A stretch of 64,000 nucleotides of DNA. Origin: Oscarella lobularis (lineage: Eukaryota; Porifera; Homoscleromorpha; Homosclerophorida; Oscarellidae). The translations under genes and the position numbers were made by a program. Positions within the stretch are counted from its first letter, which is position 1. Each line of letters begins with the position of its first letter. Under the pieces are notes generated by a model. It saw only the letters and a list, made by a program, of their open reading frames with translations, made no database searches and was not told the origin of the DNA. This document shows positions 34,101 through 44,540 of the stretch, in pieces. The DNA is taken from the NCBI RefSeq assembly GCF_947507565.1, contig NC_089188.1:2046001-2110000 (forward strand). Reading direction: 5' to 3'.

Positions 34101-36944
34101 CGTCGAGGGATGTCGCTTCACGGGCGAACGATTGGCGAACGATATCAAAGAAAAGTTAGAGTATATGTTGCAATTCGGCGACGCCCGCGCAGAAGAACAG
34201 CAGGATTGGCTGTTTGAAGACGTCTACGGCAGTAGCCTTCGTCAGTACGTTCACGGAACGGTGAGAAATGAAGATCTCTTTTTTTTGGTTGTCAATATGA
34301 CGCGACAGGTGTCAAGGATCTCGGATATAATTAGCAGATTTGTTCAGAAAGCGTCTGCTTTAGTTGACAGCGAAGGTGCGTGTTTTACTTCAGGTCCAGT
34401 AGACGTCGTAGAGAAGTCTTTAGGCTTGAAAGCTGCTGCTCTGATTCGTCGCTTACGAACAGATCTTCCTGAAGACGTATTAGATCCGTAGTCTAGGGAA
34501 ATGTTTTTCTACGTTTTTTTTTCAGGAGCAACATCAGCCCTACTTGACTGCTAATAGTAGTTGCGAGGACGACGAATCCAGTCGTCATCTTTTGCCAGAA
34601 AGAAAGTGCTTTGTGCTGGAAGCGACCGACGCAGGCATACTTAAAAGGCACCCGTTTTCGACCGCTCTGGCCGTGATCGGTGCTCACTGCATTGACGGTA
34701 TGGAACGGTGCACGGAACGGTGCACGAAAATATTGAACCTTTTTTCATTTTCTCTCTCCCCTAGTTCTCCAAACTGCAAATGACCTCTTTCTGCGACAAG
34801 TTACTAGCCAAGTAAGTTTTTATGCTGTTAGTGATTTAATTTTGACGTCGACGTTTGAAGAAAATGGAAATGGAAGCCGTTCTAAATGCTCTAATGAAAA
34901 CACAAGAAGAAGCGAAGGTGTAAAAGGCGCAAAACGTATTATAAGCACATTTCCACATTGCTCTCTTTCTAGAATTTTTCTGGAAATTCAAGCTTGCCTT
35001 CTTCGAGCCGGTGGACAAGCGTGCCGCCAGTCAGACTTGAACAAAAGGACGACGGCAGTAGCAAAAGCAATAGCGATACGAATCGCTGGGAAAATAATCC
35101 ACCAACGAGGCTTGAACCAAAAAACGACAATAGCGATGCAAATCGCTGGGCAAACGAGCCACCAACGAAGTTCGGACAAAAGAACGGTACAAATCGCTGG
35201 GCAAAGGAACCGCCAACAAGGCTGGGAAAAAAGAACGGCAATAGCGGTACAAATCGCTGGGCAAATGAGCCATCATCGACGCTTGAACAAAAGAACGACA
35301 AGAGCGGTACAAATCACTGGGCAAAGGAGCCGCCAACAAGGCTGGGAAAAAAGGACGGCAATAGTGGTACAAATCGCTGGGCAAATGAGCCATCATCGAC
35401 GCTTGAACAAAAAAACGACAATAGCGGTACAAATCGCTGGGCAAAGGAGCCGCCAACGAGGCTTGGACAAAAGAACGGCTATAGCGGTGCAAATGCGCCA
35501 CTAACAAAACTTGGACAAAAAGACGACAGCAGCACTGTAAATCGTCCTCGTGGCGCACTCGCTATCTCGGAAGCGCAAAGACCGGCTTCGAATCGTTGGC
35601 ATGAAGATCTAGATGGCATTGCTCTTACCTCCGACAGCGATATCTCTCAACCCCATTATCCACTTGCTCTTCCGTCGCCGATCACAGGCGAACAGAACTT
35701 CGGCGCTATTGGTACTCAAAGTCCACGAATAACGTACGAGGGGACACCTATCGGCTCTCGCAGTGAGCCGTTCGGAAGAGATACTGGCCTCGCAGATTTA
35801 GACGTTCGACGTCAAGAGTCCAAACGAAGAAAACGGCAGCGAGCCGGCGACACGCCGACTGAAGGTTTTGCGGACGAGACTCGGTATTCTCAGTCACCGC
35901 AGAGCCGCGGAAAACTTTACGGATACAAGCGTCTTCATAATGGAATTCTACAGCAACCCGAGTTTTCTGAATACGAGACGTCCGCCGCCGTCCGCGAGCT
36001 CCAAGTGCCGCCGACCCGTTACGGGCTTTCGAAATGGAATCAATTCGCTCGTCAAGACGATTTCGAATCGGAACTTTCGTTCGGCGTGCGTTCATACGGC
36101 ACGGCGGCGAGAGCTCCTCCGTTTCGACGAAGCGGCGGTGGCGCCGCATTGGCGTTTGAGAACGAGCCTCCGTCGCGTTCTCAACCGATAGCCAATTCGA
36201 TGCAGATCAATCGAATGCGAACGCCGCCGCCGCCGTCGAACGTCGTCAGCAGACCTCCTCGCAGTGTGATTAGGCTATACGACTTGGATTCCAAGCGAGA
36301 GCATCAGCGACGTCGAAAGCCCTTCTATCGCGCCCGACGACATCGCGGCGACGCCGTCGTCGCCGCTTCGGGAAGGATTGCCCAAGGGCAAAAGGAGAGG
36401 GTCCCTCGTGGCCCTACGACGACGCCGCTAACCGAGGATCGATACGCGCAATACGGACTGACGTTGGGAGACTTTCAGAGAAACATCACTCAATATCAAG
36501 TAAGACGGAGTAAAAAGAAACTTATTATTAAAATTTGCCACAACTGTATTATTAATTAATTAATCATTTATTTTTTCTAGCCCTTTGTGCACTCGGTTCA
36601 AGGAAGACGGGGTACTGTGACCTTTGCTCGGCCGCTAGTGGGTGGTAGTGGGGAGGGGGAGTCGTCTCCTGGTGGGGAGGACGCGAACGTTAAGTTGCCT
36701 CCTCTGGTGTAGGAATGTCTTCTGGTTTTTGGCTCAGAGATCAAGTGTATACGAAAAAACACGTCTGCAGCTTTTGCAAGCTGCTTTTCTTCTCGCTGCA
36801 CTTCTCATCATAGCCAAAGTAAGAAAGAAATAGAAAGAAGGGGGCTCAGCTCAAGTGTAAAGACGTCTACACGAGTGTTTTTTGATTCAGTACGATTCTA
36901 TGCATCACAGCCGAAGACGAGAAAGAGGCAAAGAAAGAGAATAA
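31146..36944 (+). CDS. Large coiled-coil protein with tandem repeats and a C-terminal membrane anchor, unrecognised
   Basis: A chain of exons on the plus strand from MGSPRNPKKRGDLEDRFSEH at 31146. Early exons give short heptad-rich segments. The part near 32980-33260 has six near-identical V-V-K-S-E repeats. An exon near 33695-34480 is acidic and then conserved-looking (GERLANDIKEKLEYMLQFGD ... SSLRQYVHGTV). Exons near 34526-34920 lead into 34974-36500, which has about eight roughly 20-residue N-R-W-A-x-E-P-P-T-R-L repeats followed by an Arg/Pro-rich region. The final exons give RLQLLQAAFLLAALLIIAK and a short basic tail (stop 36944). I therefore infer a tail-anchored coiled-coil protein. I do not recognise the family, and the region could in principle hold two genes; the splice phases permit one. 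Confidence 0.55.
33020..33122 (+). repeat. 18-base coding tandem repeat (S-E-S/P-V-V-K)
   Basis: Five to six copies of an 18-base unit AGCGAGTCTGTGGTGAAG with few differences, in frame within the coiled-coil gene. Later copies change TCT to CCC (Ser to Pro). Confidence 0.85.
35070..35530 (+). repeat. 60-base coding minisatellite (about eight copies)
   Basis: About eight units of 51-60 bases encoding variants of S-G-T-N-R-W-A-K-E-P-P-T-R-L-G-Q-K-N. Alternate copies (PPTRLG versus PSSTLEQ) form a 120-base higher-order dimer that is itself repeated at about 35230-35350 and 35350-35470. Each unit is a multiple of three, which leaves several other frames open on both strands. Confidence 0.88.
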
Positions 36945-37019
36945 GCCTCCTCCGAAAGAGCGAAGGCATGCCCCATCCGGGGGAGACTTACGGGAGATTG
37001 CCTTTAGCAACGCCAAAAC

Positions 37020-38818
37020 ATGGCGACCGTTCATCCGTCGCGATCTCAGCCGGCGGCTCCAGTTCTGTCATTGCTCGAAGGCCAATGCATTTCGGCCGTG
37101 CTCGAAGACTGCGTCGATCAATTGTCCGTGCTGGGAAGCGTGATGCAGATACACGACGCGGCTGGAGGCCGCCAGGACACGCGAGATTCGGTTCGCGCGC
37201 GTCGACGACAAGCGCTTCGGCTTCGTTTATCGTCGAATGTTTAGGCGAGCGAGTTGGCGCAGATTCTCCAAGGGCAAAAGATGCTGGAAACGCGCTACGA
37301 AGAGGTTCGAATACTAGACTATTTAAAAAAAATGCCGTTGAGACGCGTTACGTAGCTACTGGACGCGAGGGAAGGAGTCGAAGGGGGCGGTGGCAAAAAG
37401 GACATCAATGCTGAGCTGGTCGATCTGAATAGAGCGCTGAAGAATAGCACGAGAGGTATTTATTCATTTATTAGGAATTTAATTAATTAATTAATTAATT
37501 TGTTATTTTTCAGTTCTTTCTAAGGCTATGAATCAGCAGAAGGACACGTCTGCCTCGGAGAATTTACAAAAGATGCAACAGGACAGGTTGCTAGGAGACA
37601 CGGAGATGAGTTTTTTCTCGAAGGAACGACTTTGTTTCCCTAGGATGTTTTTACAGAACGTTCTCTCTAGCACGTTGACCGAGTTAAACAACGAGCGTTC
37701 GTTTTTCAACTTGACTCGCACCGTGCAGGAGGAGAATGGAGCAAAGAAAAACCAACTGGAAATGATTAAAAGGCAAAGGAGAGCGTCCAAAAAAAATAGA
37801 GGAAAAACGGTCATCGTTCCATAGGGAGAAAGAATGTCGACAGCGCGTTCGAGAACTCCAGGAGAAATTAATCGAAGCGAGGAGACAGCGAGAAGAAGAG
37901 CTCCAAGTGAGTCGACTAATAGCGATTATCTTTTGAATTCTATTTTCTTTTTTAGGTGTGTAATGAAAAGATTGCTCATTTGAAGGATCAGCTGCAAGAG
38001 ATGAAGGCCAAGACGAGCATGGAGAGCAAGTACTTGAAAAAGGACGCCGACGTGAGGGTGAGCAGCACGCAGAAAAAATGCCAGATGAGCGAGAGTGAAA
38101 TGGAAGCCGAAGCGGAGGTTTGTAAATAAATAATTGAGACCGGCGGCGTAGAATTGAACGTGTTTTAGAAATTGACTCGGAATATTGCGGAAGAGGCTAA
38201 AGTGCACGCAGAAATCAAGCGTTTTCTCAAACAACATCAAGAGGTAAGAGTCAGTATCTGAATATTTATCAATTCCAACCTTTCCCCACCAGGACTTGAC
38301 AGCTCAAGTCGAGCACTGGATGAACAAGCACGAAAAAGACGTGCAAGCCAAACAGGACGAGTTGGACGCACTCAAGGTGAGCGAAGAAGTCAACACAAGC
38401 ACCCAATCTACTACGACTTCTATAGTCGGCAAGAGACAACGACATGGTTCGGCTAAAGGAACTCACTGACAAAGTAAGAGAACAAAAAAACGCGAGATAT
38501 AGAAACATTGATTGTTTGACAGTACAACGAATATGAAGAAGTGGTCGTTGACGATCGCATTCTAAAGGAAAAGGAAAGACGGCGGGCCGAACAGGAGGCA
38601 TTGCAAGCGCGAGCCGCTACGAGAGTACTCACGCCTATCACGTTATTATGATTTCGTCCTAAGAGGCCGTGGTTTTTCAGGTGCAGGCCTGGTGGCGCGG
38701 GATTCTCGTACGACATCAGTTGGGTCCGTATAGCAAGAAGAAGAAGAAAAAGGGACCGAAGAGCGGTAAGAAGGGCAAAAAGGGTAAGAAGGGAAAGAAG
38801 GGAAAGAAAAAGAAGTAA
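37020..38818 (+). CDS. IQCG: IQCG / dynein regulatory complex subunit 9
   Basis: A plus-strand gene with about ten short exons. [20 protein letters not shown] in exon 1 matches the conserved N-terminal motif of IQCG. Further matches are [13 protein letters not shown], the coiled-coil [37 protein letters not shown]-like IQ motif near 38680-38725, and a poly-Lys/Gly tail ([16 protein letters not shown]) as in human IQCG. DRC9 sits in the nexin-dynein regulatory complex of motile axonemes, and its IQ motif binds calmodulin. The start at 37020 is the first ATG of the exon carrying the motif. An Ala/Pro-rich upstream stretch in another frame was judged to be the preceding gene's tail. Confidence 0.9.
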
Positions 38819-38872
38819 ACAAGGGGGAAACCGTCTTTTATTATCATCATCGTTATAATTATTAAAACGCTC

Positions 38873-39972
38873 TCATATGTCTGCCTGCAATTCTATAAAA
38901 TCTAGAACAGGCTGAATCGCTTTGGTTAGCTCATCGGGAAACGATGCCACAGTCAATTGTATGGAATCGGTGATCCGAGTCATCCATTCCTTGAGGTGAT
39001 CCGGAAGATGAGGCTTGGGGTCATTGTCGTCCTTTTCGACGTTGCACGAAGCCTTGATTGCCTTGAAATTCTGCTCGATACTCGTCTTTTGTTTCGAAAA
39101 GAAGGGTAGCATTTGAGCGAGACATTGCTGGTGGAAGAAAATCACGTCATAGGGAGGAGAAAGAGAACTGTTTCCAGTACGTGGAGCAGAGCCGTCTGAT
39201 GGGCCATGTACTTGTGATTGGCCTGATGATTGACGTCGTGCCCTATCTGCTTGCTCGTCGCAAAGAGTTGATTCAGCGCCGCCACGTTCGAAAAGTAGGC
39301 TGCACATAATAAATAAATTTTTTGAAATTTTAATTTTTTTTATTAGAGAACCGTCTGAATCAACGGCGCTTTCCTCTTCGAGAACGTTCGTGTCTTCTCC
39401 CCTTTCGAGCAATGCAGCCGCTTGCGGGAAAAGAGAGTCGATGCCCGTGTATTCAAGGTACGCCTACAGCATTACGTCACAACGCCGCGGAGTTCAAATT
39501 CTGACGTCACATTTACCGGTATGTCGGTTTCGGGTACGGGGAGTTGTTGGAGAAGGTCCCGCACTTGACGAACGATAGGCAGAACTGCACGCATTAGAAA
39601 ACGCTTCGAAAAGGCTACGGTACCGTACTTCGGCTCTCCGCCGTCGCCGAAGCGTTTCTCCAACGTTTTGCGACCTACGCACTAGGCTTTCGAAAGCGCC
39701 GTTACGAGCGAGGCGGCACTGACCGTTTCTCCCGCTTTGGAGCGAGCTATGGCCTCGATAACGGTGCAGTGCGCCAGTACGGCGACTGCAATTTCGCCCG
39801 GCGTCCGTTTGACGCTCCAGAGCGGTTCGCACAGGCGAACGTCGACTTTGGGTTCGCGTTGAGAGTCGGCTATTTGTTTTTCGAGAGGTGCATTACCTTT
39901 TAGCGACGAATCGTAGGAATAGGGCGTGCGAAGAGGTGGCGGCGCGAGTGTTAGTGGACGAATCGCTGCCAT
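38873..39972 (-). CDS. Helical protein of about 299 residues, unrecognised
   Basis: Five minus-strand exons with consistent phase: 39972-39724, 39681-39517, 39463-39352, 39299-39181 and 39127-38873. The product starts MAAIRPLTLAPPPLRTPYSY and ends LDFIELQADI. It is mainly amphipathic helix (for example FSKRFLMRAVLPIVRQVRDL and LNQLFATSKQIGHDV). There is no signal peptide or membrane segment and no catalytic motif that I can name. Its stop lies 54 bases from the IQCG stop, and its start is about 100 bases from DZIP1, so it sits between two cilium genes. That context is suggestive only. Confidence 0.7.
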
Positions 39973-40074
39973 CTTCGATTATCCTGGCGGTTTCAAAAAT
40001 CGAACAGCTTTATTCTTAGACGTTTGCTAAAAAAGACCCTTTTTTCGTGCAGACGACTTGGATTCCGACGTAGG
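39973..40074. promoter_or_regulatory. Divergent promoter region, helical orphan / DZIP1
   Basis: About 100 bases between the proposed start codons. The DZIP1 start is not fixed, so the boundary is approximate. Confidence 0.35.
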
Positions 40075-43000
40075 ATGGCGCACGCTACAGTACGGGCGTT
40101 TCCAACGCCAACGGAAAGCTTATTACGATGTCCGCCTTCCAGCCGCTAAACCCAGTCGAAAACGCGCCAACGGACAGTCGTAGAGTCGGTAGGCGGCGTT
40201 CTCGGTTTAGCAGCAGTCTCGTTTATCGGCGTTTTCTCAGCTGCGACTTCGTCGCTCTTCAAACGGCGACGAGTTCGCGTCGATTGGCGAGCGATTGGTA
40301 AGCGCTGACATCGAAAACGCATTACTCCCAATATGAAACGTCTTGTTTGCGCGAACAGCGGCCGTCGACATCGAGAGAGTCACTCGCAACTTGGACGTCA
40401 GAATTCTTCAAGACAATGTCATGAACGTCGCGTTCTGTGATATCGAAAAAGAGGTAGGATGACTAGTTCGACAGAATGAGTAGTGAAAACCACTCTGGTT
40501 TGATTACAAGGAGGGTTTGTCTGTTGATCCGAATTTCGTCAAAGTTTTTCGATTGGCTCAATTGATTATAGAATACGTGCTGGTACAGAAATATAGTGCA
40601 TGCTTGTATCACATAGTCGCACAAGGTCGATGTGAATAGCATTGCCAAAAGCAAATGGAGTCCGAACTAAAAGTAGTCTCACAGCAATTGGAAACAGCGA
40701 CGAAGGCGGAGAATGAGTTGAAACAAATCGTTTCTCATCGCGAACAGGAATTGGTGACCGTCAAAAAGGAGAATCGCAAACGACGAAAAATGCTACAGGC
40801 AGCTCAGAGCCTAATGCAGGCCGGAGCCAACGGCTATCACAAGGTTGAGCTCAGAACGATCAATAATTATTATTCCTTATTTCCTCTATTAGTGTTCGCT
40901 CTGCTCCAAGGCTTTCATCAGTGGCGCCTTTCTGCAGAGTCACATGCAACGTCGGCACGGGGAACAGATCAGTTTGACGCTGACCGATGGATTGATGCAG
41001 CAGAAGAGCGATCGACTGAAGCACGCAGTCGACGCAGCGAGGTAGAATCACTACGTATTATAATAACGTTTTTTGTGGATGTGAACTTGTAGGGAGACTG
41101 CTCTGCAGACGGCGAAGGCCGACGCCCAATCTGAGCTGGAGTCTGCGATGGAGAACATGCGCCAACAGATGTTGACTGTCGAGGAGAATTTGAAAGCGGA
41201 GATGAAACAGAACGTAATAGAGAATCTATTTGTTTTTGCACGTGGGGATGATTGGATATAGGAGGATGCCATGATGCGAAAACGAGACGTCGAAATTTCC
41301 GAATGGCGAGCGCGCGAGGATAGGCAAAAGGAATGCGAATCGCTTTTCAAAACCTTGCGTCGATTCAATAATCGTTTAGGTGGAAATGGATGATCTGCAT
41401 CAAAAAATCTCTTCTTTGGAAAGAGACAGGGAAGAAGCGCAAAAGGTAGAAAAGACACGTGCGCTCATATTTCAAAGCGTCAGCATTTTTTCTGCAGGAA
41501 ATAGATAAACTGAAAATTACACAAGGTGTCTATGCAGTGACGAGGCTCTATAATAATAATAATCTATGCGTTTCTTCATAGCAAACAAAGCCTCTCATCT
41601 TGGAGAGCTCGAGGTAGAAAACCATTATTTATTTATATTGGCATACTGATTCTTCGTCTTTTAGGATGATTTAGCGGACGGGGTTTTAAAAAGCAGGCAG
41701 CAGGCCGAGGAAATGGAAAGGCAAAGGGAGGAGTATCAGCAGCAGATTGGTGACGCAAGAACATCGGTGAGAAAATCTGAACTAGGACGGTTCGCTATTG
41801 AACTTTGAGAGAGTTCACAGTGAATTACCACGGTTCGATATAGCGAATCGCGGTAGTTCACTGCGAAATCGGTACTCAAGAAAAATATAATAAAAATGGT
41901 GGGCGCGCGGTTTCAGCTTGAAGGCGTTCAAAACGAAATGAAAAAGAGGGAAAAGAAGTGGAAGAAACGATTGCGAGAAATGGAGGAGAGTCACAGAGCC
42001 GAACTTGATGACGTAGACCGCGTTCTTAAGAAGTCGTGGGGGTTGATTGTTGAGATTTTTTTCTTCTGCCAGATGTCGTCCAAACTGATCGGCATGCAAC
42101 GAAGTCTTGTCAAATCGACGCGACAGGCTGAGCAGCTCACTTCGTCGAAGAACGACAACGCGGAAGAAGTGAATAGTCTCAAGGAAAGACTAGAAGAACT
42201 AAATCAGGTTTGTCGTTCATTGATTAATTAAGCGGCCAAATACGATATTGCCTTTTTTTGAAGATTATTTCCGAGCAGAGAAATCGAGCTGACGTCAATG
42301 TGACGCCAGGTAAAAGAGACGCTATTTCAGATTGAATAGTCATGTTTAGCTGTAGCCAAACCCGTTACAAAAGCTCAACCAATAGACGAAGACGAAACAA
42401 CGGAGGAAGAATCCGGTGAGACCAACTTTAGTATGTTTTTCTCGTTTAATTTTTTTCCCGAATGAAGAAGACGAAGACGACGGTTTGGATGTATCGAGTT
42501 TTAACGGTTCTGTGCGCAAAGATTTGGCAGACTCCATAAAACAGTAAGGAATTCGAAAAGATGCCGTCTATTTTAAGTGAGAGCTCCAGGTCGCGTCGGG
42601 AAACTGAAACTCGAGTCGAGTCGTTGCAGACTACGCAGGCACAGCCGCTTGAGAGCGACGACGGAACGGAAACCGAGTTCGGAATATGAGGGTTGTGGGG
42701 TTTTGAAGTGACGCTTGTTGTTTAGGTCGGAAAAGGAGAACGAAGTCTTTGAGGTAAATTAGGAAAAACTTGAATTAGGAATACGATCATTTGTTCTTTT
42801 TTTAAGGCGAATCGTACCCTTAATCCTGGCGTTCAAAGTGCGAGTGTTACAAAGCATATTTAGCCTTTCTGATTTTCGTATTGCTTTAGCTCGATACCGA
42901 CATTCTGACGCGGTGATATCGCGCGAGAAAAAGGCATTGACGTCCGTTTTTGGGCATGAATTGGAAAGGAGAGGCGTTCCATCGGTCAGAAATTTCGTTT

Positions 43001-44421
43001 TTTGTACTTTTCGCTCAGTCATTTAATATGTAAAGAGCTCAAGCCGACTGTCTTCTCCTCAATACGCCGATAAGTTGTCTGCTTTGGAGAAAGAAAGAGA
43101 AGTTCTAGCAAAGGTATTAGAGTGCTCTTTTCTATCAACTCTACTTCATTCTTTCGCTGTCAGAAACATCGCAACGTGTTTGAGATACGAAGGAGGTGCT
43201 GGCCGAGACTCAAGAAAGAATCAAACCCTAAAAAATTCATGTTTTCGTTTAGCTGTCTCAAAGAAGTGAACGACATCGTTCAAGCTCGATTCAGGGGGGA
43301 TCAAAGTGTGACGTCGGCGGCGGCGGCGGCTGCATCGAAGCCGCCCATCACTCCAAAACCCTCGCAAGTGAATCAACCCCGAAAACAATCTTCTCAACAA
43401 GCTCCCGCTCAACCTCGACCCTATCTACCGCAACCGGCTACGAAAACGATAGTCAACGACTGGGACGACGACGATTCTGACGAAGAAACGGAATCCGATC
43501 TCGAGAGTCTTCCCGACGGGATAAAGCGGCGAGAAACGATCGAGCCGATCAAATCTATTCCCTCCGTCACCGAACCTCCGCCTCCGCCTCCTCGCTCGTC
43601 GACTCCCAACGATCAGCGGCGAAAAAACGCCGACAATTCGTGGGACAGGTAAGAGCGGTGTATTCCTTCTGCAAGCAATGGTTTGTATATGCGTCTTTCT
43701 GCAGCGAAGAGTCTCAGAGCGGGCTCTCGGAGTCCGTCGAAGAAGACGACGATCTTGACTTGCCTGGAATTTCGCACGCGGTCAAAGCAGAGCCGACAAT
43801 TCCAGCATCGTCCTTGCCGAGAAGAATGGATGATGACGATGACGAGGATGACGACGACGACGGCGACGACGACGATGACAAAAGAATAGAGGTCAAAAGA
43901 AGGGAGGTCAGTAAACCTACGTCGTTTAAATTTACCTTTGTGCATTTGGGAAGCGTTTTTTAAAGGGTTCAGGCCGTGTTGCTTCCTTGACTCATCGACT
44001 CAGTGCCAGTCTTTCTATGAGTCCAGATCCGAGCAAAAAACCCAAAGGAGGTGTCGCTTTATTTGGGGGATCAGCTCTTCCCGCCGCCGCTCCTGCGAAG
44101 ATGGCTAATGATTTTGACGACGACGATGACGACGAATTTTCTAGCGTGACGGAAATGGACGATGACGTTAGTGAATCCAAAAGAAACACTGGGTAAGCAC
44201 GTGGTCTAGTAAAAAATGTTTTCTTCTTACTGATTTTTTTGTAGTGGGATGAAATTCACGTCTGCTTCTTCAGGTAGCATAGTAGATTAAACCAGGCCTA
44301 TTAAAATAGTTTAATGGATTTTTCAGGATCAAGGATGCCAGTGATGGTACCATCGATAATCAATAACGACTTTTCTGATTTAGACGACGACGACATAGAA
44401 ACGACAGCACTACCTCACTGA
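40075..44421 (+). CDS. DZIP1: DZIP1/Iguana-type zinc-finger ciliogenesis protein
   Basis: The family N-terminal domain is split over exons: FKRRRVRVDWRAI near 40258, AAVDIERVTRNLDVRILQDN (40365-40450), VDPNFVKVFRLAQLIIEY (near 40520-40570), then a coiled coil. A single C2H2 finger follows, CSLCSKAFISGAFLQSHMQ with RRH near 40895-40960. The long remainder is coiled coil plus acidic and Pro-rich low complexity, ending DDDIETTALPH at 44421. DZIP1 acts at the basal body and transition zone in ciliogenesis and in Hedgehog signalling of vertebrates. The first exon is unresolved: the frame leading into FKRRR is open back only to 40150 with no ATG, so an upstream exon (ATG at 40075 or nearby) must splice in. 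Several middle exon edges are also approximate. Confidence 0.85.
41818..41863 (+). repeat. 46-base hairpin inside a DZIP1 intron
   Basis: The arm CAGTGAATTACCACG is complementary to CGCGGTAGTTCACTG at the other end, apart from two G-T type mismatches. The centre GTTCG...CGAAT extends the stem, leaving a loop of about 6 bases. A related sequence (GGTTCGCTATTGAAC) lies just upstream at about 41789. It could be a decayed inverted-repeat element or a small structured RNA. Confidence 0.6.
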
Positions 44422-44540
44422 CAAAACCAAAACAATAGATAAATAGTATGTAACGCATGCTAATTAGCCGGTAGGTCGACGTGTCAATATAGGTCCGGGA
44501 CATCTGACGTTAGCCACACCTTGAAGAATAAAAAAACGGC

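Noticed and set aside
34842-35558. Long alternative frames on both strands over the 60-base repeats
   Set aside because: They are by-products of a repeat whose unit is a multiple of three; composition is odd and they lack start or splice context.
36642-36833. Separate small gene starting MVVGRGSRLL
   Set aside because: Its hydrophobic part is better explained as the penultimate exon of the coiled-coil gene, entered through an acceptor at about 36738 in phase with GTTAAG upstream.
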